Shown: positions 1-6,511, counted from the stretch's first letter. The stretch is 8,788 bases of DNA from Accumulibacter sp. (GCA_003538495.1 DPSD01000508.1:1-8788), one strand, 5' to 3'. The notes: generated by a model from the sequence alone, not told the origin. Numbers and translations: made by a program.

Positions 1-2
1 TC

Positions 3-368
3 GAACAGATCTGGAAGTATCGTTTTTTCTACCGCGACCTGAACGATCTGCTGACCCGCAATCGGGTCCTCGAGATCCACTTCAAGCAGATCATGGCGCA
101 CAAGGTGCACACCGCTACGAAGCTCTGCGAGGGACTGGTGTCGACCGGCGCCATGCGGGCAACGACCGATGAATTGCGGGCCCTGGCCACGAACATGACG
201 GTGATCGCCAGCTACTGGCTGTCTTTTGAGTACGCTTGCGACCCGCGTGGAAAAGTCGAGAGTGGTCGCATCGGGCGCGGCGTGTACCAGGTCATGGCGA
301 TGGTTTCACCTTTTCTGCTCGATGAATCGAGAGGCCTGCTCGAAAAGCTGTCACGCGAGTACGTTTGA
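3..368 (+). CDS. TetR/AcrR-family transcriptional regulator, C-terminal part (5' end outside window)
   Basis: The reading frame is open from the window edge and ends at TGA 366-368. About 121 codons are visible, so the N-terminal helix-turn-helix lies upstream and is not seen. The fragment begins EQIWKYRFFYRDLNDLLTRN, which resembles the start of the C-terminal ligand/dimerisation domain of TetR regulators of the PF13972 type (the 'YRFFYRDL..LL.R' pattern). The remainder is helical, as expected for that domain, with YWLSFEYA near the middle and a terminal LLDESRGLLEKLSREYV. Such proteins are usually local repressors released by a small hydrophobic ligand. The ligand and target cannot be read here. 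The TPR-like gene starts 55 bases downstream on the same strand, so the two may be co-transcribed. The nearby acyl-ester synthase makes a lipid-related ligand conceivable, but that is inference. Confidence 0.75.
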   Translation, partial: EQIWKYRFFYRDLNDLLTRNRVLEIHFKQIMAHKVHTATKLCEGLVSTGAMRATTDELRALATNMTVIASYWLSFEYACDPRGKVESGRIGRGVYQVMAMVSPFLLDESRGLLEKLSREYV

Positions 369-423
369 CGGTAGCGACTGCTTTGCGTTTGCCGGCAGTG
401 CTTCACCCATCTGGAGAATGATC

Positions 424-1197
424 ATGGCATGGAAGCGGTTTCCCTATCCTGACGCCGCGTACGTCTATCCCGGCGCCGCGTTGCAACAAAACTGGGCGCG
501 CTTGCATCGCGGCGACTGTGAGCCGTTTCCCGAAGATCCCGCGGTGCAGGAGGCATGGCGCAGCTATCACGCGGGGGATTTCGGCAAGGCCGTTGACGCC
601 GGTCTGGCTTGCGGCATGGCGGCTTACAACGCGGCCAACAAGGCCGCTGCGATTTACGCGAACTACCTGGAAACCAATGACGAGCGAAAGCGCAGCCTGT
701 TGGTGGAAGTTGCGCAGCGTTGCGAAGAGCAGCAGGAACAAATGCCCGACGACGTCAATGCCTGGTATCTCCATGCCTATGCGCTGGGTCGCTATAGCCA
801 GAGCATCTCGGTGGTCAAGGCGTTGGCGCAGGGCCTGGGCGGCAAGATCAAACATAGCCTGACGCGGGCCCTGGAAATCCAGCCCGGGCACGCCGACGCA
901 CTGGTCGCTCTTGGGGCCTATCACGCGGAGGTCATCGACAAGGTCGGGGTGCTGGTTGGCGGGCTCACCTATGGAGCCAAGAAGACTACCGGCAACGAGT
1001 TGCTTGAAGCGGCCCTCAAGCTTAACCCCGGTTCGGCGATCAGTCGCGTCGAATATGCGAATGCGCTGGTGATGATGTTCGGCAAGGCCAGGATGAAGGA
1101 TGCCGAGCGCCTGTACCAGGAGGCCGCCGACTGCGTGCCGATGGACGCCATGGAGCGTCTTGACGTCGAGGTGGCAAAGGCCGAACTGGCCGATTGA
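424..1197 (+). CDS. TPR-like helical-repeat protein of unknown function
   Basis: The predicted protein has 257 residues. ATG 424 is chosen because GGAGA at 413-417 lies 6 bases before it; the in-frame ATG at 418 directly abuts that site, and earlier in-frame starts lie inside the TetR gene. There is no clear signal peptide or membrane segment, so a cytoplasmic location is likely. It looks like an all-helical tetratricopeptide fold: A/G/Y/L-rich repeat-like helices at about 40-85, 110-135, 140-172 and 190-235, with TPR-type turns such as ALEIQPGHADALVALGAYH (150-168) and LKLNPGSAISRVEYANAL (198-215). The central part (LGRYSQSISVVKALAQGLGG, 121-140) resembles the RMDN-type TPR fold from memory, a weak comparison. 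The role is probably protein-protein interaction. The partner is unknown, and the only contextual clue is the TetR gene just upstream. Confidence 0.7.
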   Translation: MAWKRFPYPDAAYVYPGAALQQNWARLHRGDCEPFPEDPAVQEAWRSYHAGDFGKAVDAGLACGMAAYNAANKAAAIYANYLETNDERKRSLLVEVAQRCEEQQEQMPDDVNAWYLHAYALGRYSQSISVVKALAQGLGGKIKHSLTRALEIQPGHADALVALGAYHAEVIDKVGVLVGGLTYGAKKTTGNELLEAALKLNPGSAISRVEYANALVMMFGKARMKDAERLYQEAADCVPMDAMERLDVEVAKAELAD

Positions 1198-1199
1198 AA

Positions 1200-1252
1200 G
1201 CCCCCCGACGGGGCATGGAATGGCGCCGGACTCGCCGCTGCCGATCAGCGGC
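1200..1252. terminator. Two short hairpins between convergent genes
   Basis: GCCCC (1200-1204) pairs with GGGGC (1210-1214) just after the TPR-gene stop. GCCGCTG (1234-1240) pairs perfectly with CAGCGGC (1246-1252) around a 5-base loop, and its right arm contains most of the acyltransferase stop codon (1245-1247). Neither is followed by a T tract on either strand, so these are structural 3'-end candidates and not textbook intrinsic terminators. Confidence 0.35.
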
Positions 1253-2717
1253 TGGCGAGGCTGGCCAAGTGTCCTTCGACGGCTGCCGGGTCGACCAGGA
1301 GATCAGCGGGTAGCAGCAGCGTCATCCACAGGAGCTTCTCGAACTCGCCGGCAAAGCGCTCGACGATGTTCTGTGGATCGTCAACCATCCCCTTGTCGGT
1401 GATTACCCCGAATTGGACCCGACCGTTGTACGAGAGGATGCTCACCCCCAGGCCGATGTCGCCTGTCTGTGGAACCCAGACCAGCTGCTGCTCAATCTTG
1501 CTGCCGGCGAAGTAGCGCGCCTGTTGCGAGCCGGGAACATTGGTCATCACCGCGGTCGTCTTGCCGGCCAGCAGCTTGAGCAGTTGCTCCTCGACGAAGC
1601 TCGGCGCCATGCCTGCCGCGCCGAGCAGCGCAAAGGTCAGCATCGCCTGATAAGACCCCTTCACCGTTTCCATCCGCGCACGCGTGGCATGCAGCCGGGC
1701 CAGCGGGTTCTCGATGCCGATCGGCAATTCGAGGGCGACCAGTCCGAAGCGGTTACCGAGGTCGTCAACCTCCCCGCGCGCGCGCAGATTGACCGGGACC
1801 ATGACGCGAATCTCGGCAGCTGCAACAGGGTCGCCTTTGGCCACTAGGTAAGCGCGCAGGGCGCCGGCGACGGCGGACAGCAGCGTGTCGTTCACCGTGC
1901 ACCCGAGCGCCTGACCGCAGGCCTTGATTTCGGCCAGCGAGATCGGTGTGGACCAGGCCACGCGCTTGACGGTGCAGGGCTTGCCCTTGAAGCGCGTCGT
2001 GCTGTCGGCCGGCAGCAGCGCGAGTTTGCCGACCTCCTGGGCGACCGCGCGAGCGACGCGAGCGTAGTCACCGATTGTCCCCGGCGCGCTGCGCAGACCG
2101 AGGTATTGCCCCCAAAGATTGCCGCCGACGCTGATCGCGGTCTGCGCAAGGCCGGTAAGCGGTTCAAGAATCAAGCGCCAGAAAGCGTTGTCTTGCTCGG
2201 TGAGTTCTGCAGCGCCGGCGTGCCTGGTCGGCCGCGGGTCGCCGTCCTCCGGGGCATCGATGCGCTCGTCGGTCAGCGAGTTCATAACGCCGATGAGGGC
2301 GATGCCGTCGGCAATCGCGTGATGGATGCGAACGACCAGCGCCGAGTTTCCGTCGGCCAGTTCCACGAGATTGAACTCCCAGCGCGGCCGCGCCGGGTTG
2401 AGCGGCGCACTGGCCGCCTCGGCAACGAACTTTTGCAGCTGGTGCTGGCCGCAGGGGGCGGGCAGCAACGAGTGGCGGACGTGGATGTCGATGTCGAAGT
2501 CCGGGTCATCGACCCACCACGCACCGTCGGTGTCGTGCACCGCGATCTGCTGGAAGCGGCGGTAGCGCAGCAGGCGTCGGGCGACCGTACGTTTGAAACG
2601 CTCGGCGTCAATCCGGCCGGCGAAGATCATCACGCCGACGATCTGCATCAGGTTCTCGGGCCGGTCCATGCGCAGCCAGGCGGTGTCGACGTGGGAAACT
2701 CTTTGGCGCGAAGTCAT
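1245..2717 (-). CDS. wsd: Wax ester synthase / diacylglycerol acyltransferase (WS/DGAT) family acyltransferase
   Basis: The predicted protein has 490 residues, a normal length for bacterial WS/DGAT bifunctional enzymes. These transfer an acyl group from acyl-CoA to a fatty alcohol (wax ester) or diacylglycerol (triacylglycerol), usually at the inner face of the membrane or at lipid inclusions. Family signatures are present in order: SHVDTAWLRMDRP near the N-terminus (8-20); PLNPARPRW (105-113), a variant of the PLDxxRPLW motif; the catalytic HHAIADG (132-138, the HHxxxDG motif with the general-base histidine); VNDTLLSAVAGALR (275-288, the ND motif); PVNLR (308-312); GNRFG (321-325); and TNVPGS (392-397) with SYNG (429-432) in the C-terminal WES domain. 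ATG 2717 is preceded by GGGGAG (2731-2726) at 8 bases. The gene diverges from an acyl-CoA-binding protein gene, which fits its use of acyl-CoA. Substrate preference cannot be read from sequence, and some homologues have no proven storage role. Confidence 0.9.
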   Translation of the reverse strand: MTSRQRVSHVDTAWLRMDRPENLMQIVGVMIFAGRIDAERFKRTVARRLLRYRRFQQIAVHDTDGAWWVDDPDFDIDIHVRHSLLPAPCGQHQLQKFVAEAASAPLNPARPRWEFNLVELADGNSALVVRIHHAIADGIALIGVMNSLTDERIDAPEDGDPRPTRHAGAAELTEQDNAFWRLILEPLTGLAQTAISVGGNLWGQYLGLRSAPGTIGDYARVARAVAQEVGKLALLPADSTTRFKGKPCTVKRVAWSTPISLAEIKACGQALGCTVNDTLLSAVAGALRAYLVAKGDPVAAAEIRVMVPVNLRARGEVDDLGNRFGLVALELPIGIENPLARLHATRARMETVKGSYQAMLTFALLGAAGMAPSFVEEQLLKLLAGKTTAVMTNVPGSQQARYFAGSKIEQQLVWVPQTGDIGLGVSILSYNGRVQFGVITDKGMVDDPQNIVERFAGEFEKLLWMTLLLPADLLVDPAAVEGHLASLASR

Positions 2718-2738
2718 CGCCTATGCTCCCCAGGCAAA

Positions 2739-2781
2739 TGGCAAGCCCGTACAAAGTGGCAAACCCATATAATAGCAAGCC
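2739..2781. promoter_or_regulatory. Divergent promoter/operator region with iterated TGGCAA elements
   Basis: The 96-base gap between the acyltransferase and acyl-CoA-binding protein genes holds a perfect -10 hexamer TATAAT (2768-2773, + strand). No good -35 box lies 16-18 bases upstream of it. On the minus strand TATTAT (2774-2769) overlaps the same bases, with TTGATG (2799-2794) at a long 19-base spacing. Three similar elements surround the boxes: TGGCAAGCCC (2739-2748), TGGCAAACCC (2757-2766) and TAGCAAGCC (2773-2781), with starts 18 and 16 bases apart. The poor + strand -35 and the repeats suggest regulator-dependent expression. The regulator is unknown. Confidence 0.45.
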
Positions 2782-2813
2782 ATTTCATCAGATCATCAAC
2801 CGGAGGAATCAGC

Positions 2814-3074
2814 GTGAGTGACCTGCAATCCCAGTTCGAGGCCGCCGTGGCCAGTTCCAAGGATCTGGCCGAGCGTCCGGACAATGCCACGTTGCTGCAG
2901 CTCTACGCACTCTACAAGCAGGCCAGCGACGGCGACGTCGAGGGCCGGCGTCCGGGGGTTACGGATCTGGTCGGGCGCGCCAAGTATGACGCCTGGGCCG
3001 CGATCAAAGGCACTGCGCCGGCTGCAGCGATGACCCGGTACGTGGCGCTGATCGAACGTCTGAAAGCGCATTGA
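2814..3074 (+). CDS. Acyl-CoA-binding protein (ACBP family)
   Basis: The predicted protein has 86 residues, the usual size of a stand-alone ACBP. This is a four-helix cytosolic protein that binds medium- and long-chain acyl-CoA thioesters and delivers them to acyl-CoA-using enzymes. It starts at GTG 2814, followed by SDLQSQFEAAV, with GGAGG at 2802-2806, 7 bases upstream. Family features visible are: F8 and A10-V11 in helix 1; LLQLYALYKQASDGD (27-41), matching the conserved 'LQLYALYKQATxGD' signature with the ligand-contacting tyrosines and lysine; RPGVTDLVGRAKYDAWAAIKG (46-66), matching the 'P...D..GRAKWDAW..LKG' block except that Tyr replaces the usual Trp; and a terminal YVALIERLK helix. 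ACBPs are common in eukaryotes and patchy in bacteria. Its divergence from an acyl-CoA-dependent acyltransferase suggests it supplies or buffers that enzyme's substrate, an inference from position. Confidence 0.92.
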   Translation: MSDLQSQFEAAVASSKDLAERPDNATLLQLYALYKQASDGDVEGRRPGVTDLVGRAKYDAWAAIKGTAPAAAMTRYVALIERLKAH

Positions 3075-3117
3075 AACCCGCGCGTGCCGGTTTCTCGCGC
3101 CGGCCCTCTCAGGCCGG
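3073..3117. terminator. Hairpins between convergent ACBP and PHA-region genes
   Basis: GAAACC (3073-3078), which includes the last bases of the ACBP stop codon, pairs with GGTTTC (3089-3094). CCGGCC (3100-3105) pairs with GGCCGG (3112-3117) around a 6-base loop that contains the TCA stop (3109-3111) of the minus-strand gene. Only short T runs accompany them, so function as a bidirectional terminator is plausible but not certain. Confidence 0.4.
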
Positions 3118-3387
3118 AAAGTTCTCGTCGAAGAACTTGAGGACTTCGCGCTCGATGCTCGGTTTGAGGGCGAAGAGCAGCAATCCGAGACGAATGTTCA
3201 GCGCGACCTCCTGGTTGTCGAGCGACAGTTCGCCGGTGACCCCCGGGCGCCTGAAGTTCATAACGTCGCCTTCCCAGGCGTAGTTCAGGTCGAACTCGTC
3301 CTTCAGTTCGGAAGCCATGTGTTCGGCCGAGGCGCGGGCCTCGGCACGGGTCTTGCCATGCTGGCGGCGAATGCTGATGTCGCTCAT
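3109..3387 (-). CDS. Polyhydroxyalkanoic acid system protein (PHA_gran_rgn family)
   Basis: The predicted protein has 92 residues. ATG 3387 is preceded by AGGA (3398-3395) at 7 bases. The sequence MSDISIRRQHGKTRAEARAS (1-20), followed by an amphipathic helix, then LNYAWEGDVMNFRRPGVTGEL (34-54), then alternating strand residues through VALNIRLGLL and a terminal helix, matches the small PF09650/TIGR02610 family. This family is often encoded near PHA synthesis or granule genes. The fold resembles a heat-shock-like or ligand-binding alpha/beta module, but no biochemical activity is established. It follows rsgA by 17 bases as the last gene of the minus-strand operon, with no phaC or phasin gene in the window. 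A link to granule formation therefore rests on the family name only. Its 3' end meets the ACBP gene head-on. Confidence 0.85.
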   Translation of the reverse strand: MSDISIRRQHGKTRAEARASAEHMASELKDEFDLNYAWEGDVMNFRRPGVTGELSLDNQEVALNIRLGLLLFALKPSIEREVLKFFDENFPA

Positions 3388-3404
3388 CGAAGGATCCTGT
3401 CGGT

Positions 3405-4280
3405 TTAGGCGATTTCGCCACAAAGTGAGCGAAACGCGGCGTAGCGGCGCGGGTCGATGTCGCCGTTCCGGAGCGCCGCATGGACGCTGCAGTCGGGTTC
3501 CCGATCGTGCCGGCAGTTGCGGAAGCGGCACTGGCCGAGCAGCGGCCGCAGTTCGAGAAAGGCCAGAGCGAGGTCTTCGGTCGACAGGTGATGCAGGCCG
3601 AACTCGGTCAGTCCCGGCGAGTCGATGATTGCCGCGGCGCTGGCGGCGCTGTCGAGGCGATAGAGCCTGGCGTGCGTCGTGGTGTGCTTGCCGGTGTTGA
3701 GAGCCTGCGAGATCTCTCTGGTTGGCGCTCTGGCGCCGGGGATCAGGGCGTTGATCAGGGTTGACTTGCCCATTCCGGACTGACCGATCAGTAGACTGAG
3801 ATGACCGGCAAGATACGGCAACAGGAGCGCGCTGTTGTCGCGCGCGCAGAGCTTGACGACGGGGTAGCCGAGTTTCTCGTACTGCACCAGCATGCTGCTG
3901 GCTGCCGCCAGTCGATCGCTCAGATCGCACTTGTTGAGCACAATCAGCACCCTGATGTCCTGACTTTCGGCGGCGACGACGCAGCGTGTGACGAGTTCGT
4001 CGGAAAACGGCGGTTCAGTGGCGACCACGACGATTACCTGCGTGACGTTCGCGGCAATCAGCTTCTGCCTGAACTGGTCCGAACGAAAGAGCAGCGTTTG
4101 CCGCGCTGCCACCACGCCGATCACGCCCTGCGCGGCGCTGGTTTGCTGGACCGTGACCTGGTCGCCGCAGGCCAGTTCGCTCTTCTTGCCGCGCGGAAAG
4201 CAAAGCAGCGTCGCGCCATTGGCCAATTCGACCCGGTATTGCCGTCCGTAGGCCGCGACGACGGTGCCCGTGCGGTTCAG
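3405..4280 (-). CDS. rsgA: Ribosome small-subunit-dependent GTPase A (RsgA)
   Basis: RsgA is a circularly permuted GTPase that binds the 30S subunit late in assembly and hydrolyses GTP to release immature-state factors. Residues are numbered from the in-frame TTG at 4226. G4 NKCD (98-101) precedes G1 GQSGMGKST (148-156), then the switch I segment HTTTHA (181-186) and G3 DSPG (202-205): the permuted order diagnostic of the family. A zinc knuckle C233-x4-C238-x-H240-x5-C246 follows. The start is unusual. TTG 4226 gives 273 residues but removes the first OB-fold strand; codons upstream encode GTVVAAYGRQYRVEL, typical of RsgA N-termini. No ATG, GTG or TTG exists in frame between 4227 and the upstream in-frame stop (about 4390). 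A CTG at 4280-4278 overlaps the phhB stop as CTGA and would give 291 residues. I report that as the likely start; 4226 is the conservative alternative. Confidence 0.9.
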   Translation of the reverse strand: MNRTGTVVAAYGRQYRVELANGATLLCFPRGKKSELACGDQVTVQQTSAAQGVIGVVAARQTLLFRSDQFRQKLIAANVTQVIVVVATEPPFSDELVTRCVVAAESQDIRVLIVLNKCDLSDRLAAASSMLVQYEKLGYPVVKLCARDNSALLLPYLAGHLSLLIGQSGMGKSTLINALIPGARAPTREISQALNTGKHTTTHARLYRLDSAASAAAIIDSPGLTEFGLHHLSTEDLALAFLELRPLLGQCRFRNCRHDREPDCSVHAALRNGDIDPRRYAAFRSLCGEIA

Positions 4281-4621
4281 ATCCGTGTCAGTGCCTCGAT
4301 CTTTGCCGCGCTGACGAAATCGTTGCGCGACAGGCCGCCGACGTCGTGCGTGCAGTAACTGACCCGGACCCGGCCGTAGCCGACTGCCAGATCAGGGTGA
4401 TGGTTTTCGCGTTCAGCGAGCCCGGCGACGGTGTTGACGAACAGCAGCGTCGCCGGGTAACTGGCGAAGGAAAAGTCCTTTTGCAGGACGCCGCTTTCGG
4501 CAATCGTCCAGTCGGCGGGCAGGCAGGCGTGCAACGCAGATGCCTGCGCCAGATCAAGCAAGTGTTCGCTGCCGCGCAAGGGGCGGCAATGTTCGAGGGC
4601 AAGTTCCTCGGCGGTAGTCAT
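4277..4621 (-). CDS. phhB: Pterin-4a-carbinolamine dehydratase (4a-hydroxytetrahydrobiopterin dehydratase)
   Basis: The predicted protein has 114 residues. The enzyme dehydrates 4a-hydroxy-tetrahydropterin to quinonoid dihydropterin, regenerating the cofactor of aromatic amino-acid hydroxylases. The conserved core is intact: catalytic RENHHPD (71-77, with H74 and H75), then the third active-site histidine in THDVGGLSRNDF (91-102, H92), 17 residues after H75 as in the mammalian enzyme. ATG 4621 is chosen because GGAG (4634-4631) lies 9 bases upstream. An alternative GTG at 4651 would add 10 residues and overlap the protease stop as GTGA, but its AGGAGG lies only 1 base away. The 3' end overlaps the probable rsgA start. 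No phenylalanine hydroxylase gene is in the window, and in many bacteria this enzyme occurs without one, so its physiological substrate here is open. Confidence 0.92.
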   Translation of the reverse strand: MTTAEELALEHCRPLRGSEHLLDLAQASALHACLPADWTIAESGVLQKDFSFASYPATLLFVNTVAGLAERENHHPDLAVGYGRVRVSYCTHDVGGLSRNDFVSAAKIEALTRI

Positions 4622-4647
4622 GGCGGGGGTCTCCGGTGACGGTCTGG

Positions 4648-5886
4648 TCACGCCTCCTGCAGGCGGGCAATGCGTAGCGCGGCGGGTGGATGAGAATCGT
4701 AGAACAGCGAGTGCAATGGATCGGGGGTCAAGGTTGCGGCGTTGTCCTCGTACAACTTGACCAGCGCTGCAACGAGATCGCTGGCCGAACTGTTCGCCGC
4801 CGCGTAGCGGTCCGCTTCAAATTCGTCGCGGCGAGAGAGCAGACTCAGCAGCGGCGTCAGCAGGAAGGTGAATGCCGGTCCGGCGAGGAAGAACAGGAGC
4901 AACCCGAGCGCCGTATTGCTGGTCTCGACACCGAGACCGTTGTAGAACCACTTGGCGTCGATCAGCTGGCCAAGAACGGCGAGAAAGGCGAGTGACATCG
5001 CGAAGAGGAGGGCAATCCGCTTGAGTACGTGTCGGTGCTTGAAATGACCGAGTTCGTGGGCGAGCACCGCTTCCACCTCGACCGCTTGCAGGCGGGCCAG
5101 CAGGGTGTCGAAGAAGACAATGCGTTTCGTTCTGCCAAAGCCGGTGAAATAGGCGTTGCCGTGGCCTGACCGTCTGGAACCGTCCATCACGAACAAGCCC
5201 GAGCTGGTGAAGCCACAGCGTGCCAGCAGCGCTTCGACGCGCGCTCTGAGCTGCGCGTCGTCGAGCGCGACGAATTTGTTGAACAGCGGCGCGATCCAGG
5301 TCGGGTAGAGGAACAGCAGGAGCAGATTGAAGGCGCACCAGAACAGCCAGACGTAGAGCCACCACAGCTCGCCCATGGTCGCCATCAGCCAGAGCATTGC
5401 GAGCAGCACCGGCGTGCCGATGGCGACGGCGAGCGCTGTCTGCTTCAAGAGGTCGACGACAAAGAGCTGTACGCTCATGCGGTTGAAGCCGAATCGTTCT
5501 TCGACGACAAACTGACGGTAGAGCGCCAGCGGCAGATCAACGACAGCGGAAATCGCCAGCACGCTGAAGATCAGCACGACGCCGTAAAGCAGGCCGTCCA
5601 CGCGCACCGACCAGAAGTCATGCAAGGCCTGAAGGCCGCCACCCAGAGTGAAAGCGAGCAGAATCGTCACCTCCACGGCCAGGCCCAGGCGGCCCAGACG
5701 AGTACGCGCCACCGTGTAGTCGGCAGCCTTCTGGTGCGCGGCGAGCTCGATACGGCCGGCGAAGGCTGCTGGTACCTTCGCCCGGCGCGCGATGACATGC
5801 GAAATCTGCCGCCCTGCCAGCCACAGGCGCAAGGCGCACATCGACATCAAGGCGGCAAGAAAGACGATGGAGAAAGTATCGGACAT
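4648..5886 (-). CDS. M48-family integral membrane metalloprotease, Ste24 / CAAX prenyl protease 1-like
   Basis: The predicted protein has 412 residues, near the usual length of bacterial Ste24 homologues. The N-terminal Peptidase_M48_N region carries membrane segments at about 5-24, 68-88, 98-121, 146-170 and 174-198, and includes the family motif VEERFGFN (128-135). The catalytic domain has HELGH (277-281, the HEXXH zinc motif), two further hydrophobic segments (about 289-310 and 326-350), the third zinc ligand E355 in EFEAD (355-359), and a C-terminal [10 protein letters not shown] (397-406) that matches the family's closing block. In eukaryotes the family trims prenylated CAAX proteins. 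Bacteria lack that pathway, so a role in membrane-protein quality control is more likely. The start MSDTFS at 5886 is taken because the first membrane helix follows directly; no good ribosome-binding site is visible, and the longer frame to 5946 would run into orn. It is the first gene of a four-gene operon with phhB, rsgA and the PHA-region gene. Confidence 0.92.
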   Translation of the reverse strand: MSDTFSIVFLAALMSMCALRLWLAGRQISHVIARRAKVPAAFAGRIELAAHQKAADYTVARTRLGRLGLAVEVTILLAFTLGGGLQALHDFWSVRVDGLLYGVVLIFSVLAISAVVDLPLALYRQFVVEERFGFNRMSVQLFVVDLLKQTALAVAIGTPVLLAMLWLMATMGELWWLYVWLFWCAFNLLLLFLYPTWIAPLFNKFVALDDAQLRARVEALLARCGFTSSGLFVMDGSRRSGHGNAYFTGFGRTKRIVFFDTLLARLQAVEVEAVLAHELGHFKHRHVLKRIALLFAMSLAFLAVLGQLIDAKWFYNGLGVETSNTALGLLLFFLAGPAFTFLLTPLLSLLSRRDEFEADRYAAANSSASDLVAALVKLYEDNAATLTPDPLHSLFYDSHPPAALRIARLQEA

Positions 5887-5925
5887 GCGAGTGTGACACA
5901 ATGTTGTTTTCAAGGGTTCAGGCGG

Positions 5926-5931
5926 ATTATA
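5926..5931 (-). promoter_or_regulatory. Possible -10 box for the M48 protease operon
   Basis: The minus strand reads TATAAT at 5931-5926, a perfect -10 hexamer 39 bases before the protease start codon. It overlaps the first base of the orn ATG. No convincing -35 box is found 16-18 bases upstream (inside orn), so this is tentative. Confidence 0.3.
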
Positions 5932-6476
5932 TGGCACAGGATGCAAATCACCTCGTTTGGCTGGACATGGAGATGAGCGGTCTCGAACCCGAGCGTGACC
6001 GGATCATCGAGCTGGCAATGATCGTTACCGACAGCCAATTGACGACGATTGCCGAATCGCCAGCGTGGGTAGTGCATCAGGATGATGCCTGCCTGGACGC
6101 GATGGACGAGTGGAACCGGAAAACGCACGGGCGGTCTGGCCTGGTTGATCGGGTGCGGGCGTCCACGTTGGACCAGGCGGCTGCCGAAGCGGCGGCGCTG
6201 GCTTTCATGCAGGCCTACGTGCCGCAGGCGGCCAGTCCGATGTGCGGCAACTCGATCGGGCAGGATCGGCGCTTCATGGTGAAATACATGCCGCAGCTTG
6301 AGGCCTGGTTTCACTACCGCAACCTGGACGTCAGCACCCTGAAGGAGCTCTGCAGGCGCTGGAAGCCGGAGCTGGCGAAGGGCTTCGTCAAGCGCTCCGA
6401 CCACACCGCGCTGGCCGACATCCGCGAGTCGATCGCCGAGTTGGCCTACTACCGTGAGCACTTCATCAGGCTCTGA
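5931..6476 (+). CDS. orn: Oligoribonuclease (3'-5' exoribonuclease for di- to short oligonucleotides)
   Basis: The predicted protein has 181 residues, identical in length to E. coli Orn. Orn degrades RNA dinucleotides and very short oligomers, finishing mRNA decay and clearing pGpG from cyclic-di-GMP turnover. All five DEDDh catalytic residues are present: D12 and E14 in WLDMEMSGL (10-18), D112 in [10 protein letters not shown] (106-115), and H158 with D163 in [10 protein letters not shown] (155-164). The block [21 protein letters not shown] and the [15 protein letters not shown] segment are typical of Orn. ATG 5931 is chosen because [17 protein letters not shown] starts where family members start; GGCGGA (5921-5926) is a weak ribosome-binding site 4 bases upstream. 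An in-frame ATG at 5901 would add 10 residues with no ribosome-binding site. The gene diverges from the M48 protease across 44 bases and converges with the glycosyltransferase. Confidence 0.96.
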   Translation: MAQDANHLVWLDMEMSGLEPERDRIIELAMIVTDSQLTTIAESPAWVVHQDDACLDAMDEWNRKTHGRSGLVDRVRASTLDQAAAEAAALAFMQAYVPQAASPMCGNSIGQDRRFMVKYMPQLEAWFHYRNLDVSTLKELCRRWKPELAKGFVKRSDHTALADIRESIAELAYYREHFIRL

Positions 6477-6499
6477 CAAGGTCATTGCCGAAGCTTGTC
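6475..6499. terminator. Weak inverted repeat at the orn 3' end
   Basis: GACAAG (6475-6480), overlapping the orn stop, pairs with CTTGTC (6494-6499) across a 13-base loop in the 35-base gap between the convergent orn and glycosyltransferase genes. No T tract follows on either strand, so terminator function is uncertain. Confidence 0.2.
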
Positions 6500-6511
6500 C
6501 GGGATGCCCGC

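Noticed and set aside
226..423. Upstream extension of the TPR-like protein
   Set aside because: It overlaps the TetR gene in another frame, has no ribosome-binding site and no family-like sequence. ATG 424 has GGAGA at 6 bases.
1413..1847. Plus-strand open frame opposite the acyltransferase
   Set aside because: It has no recognisable domain or ribosome-binding site, and the minus strand carries the HHxxxDG enzyme across the same bases.
2739..2770. Sigma-54 promoter suggested by TGGCAA
   Set aside because: No GC-containing -12 element lies at the required 10-base distance from either GG.
2106..2813. Long N-terminal extension of the acyl-CoA-binding protein
   Set aside because: It is antisense to the acyltransferase, and the ACBP domain starts exactly at GTG 2814 with a good ribosome-binding site.
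3388..3930. N-terminal extension of the PHA-region protein
   Set aside because: It lies in a shadow frame of rsgA. The 92-residue form matches the family's start and length and has its own ribosome-binding site.
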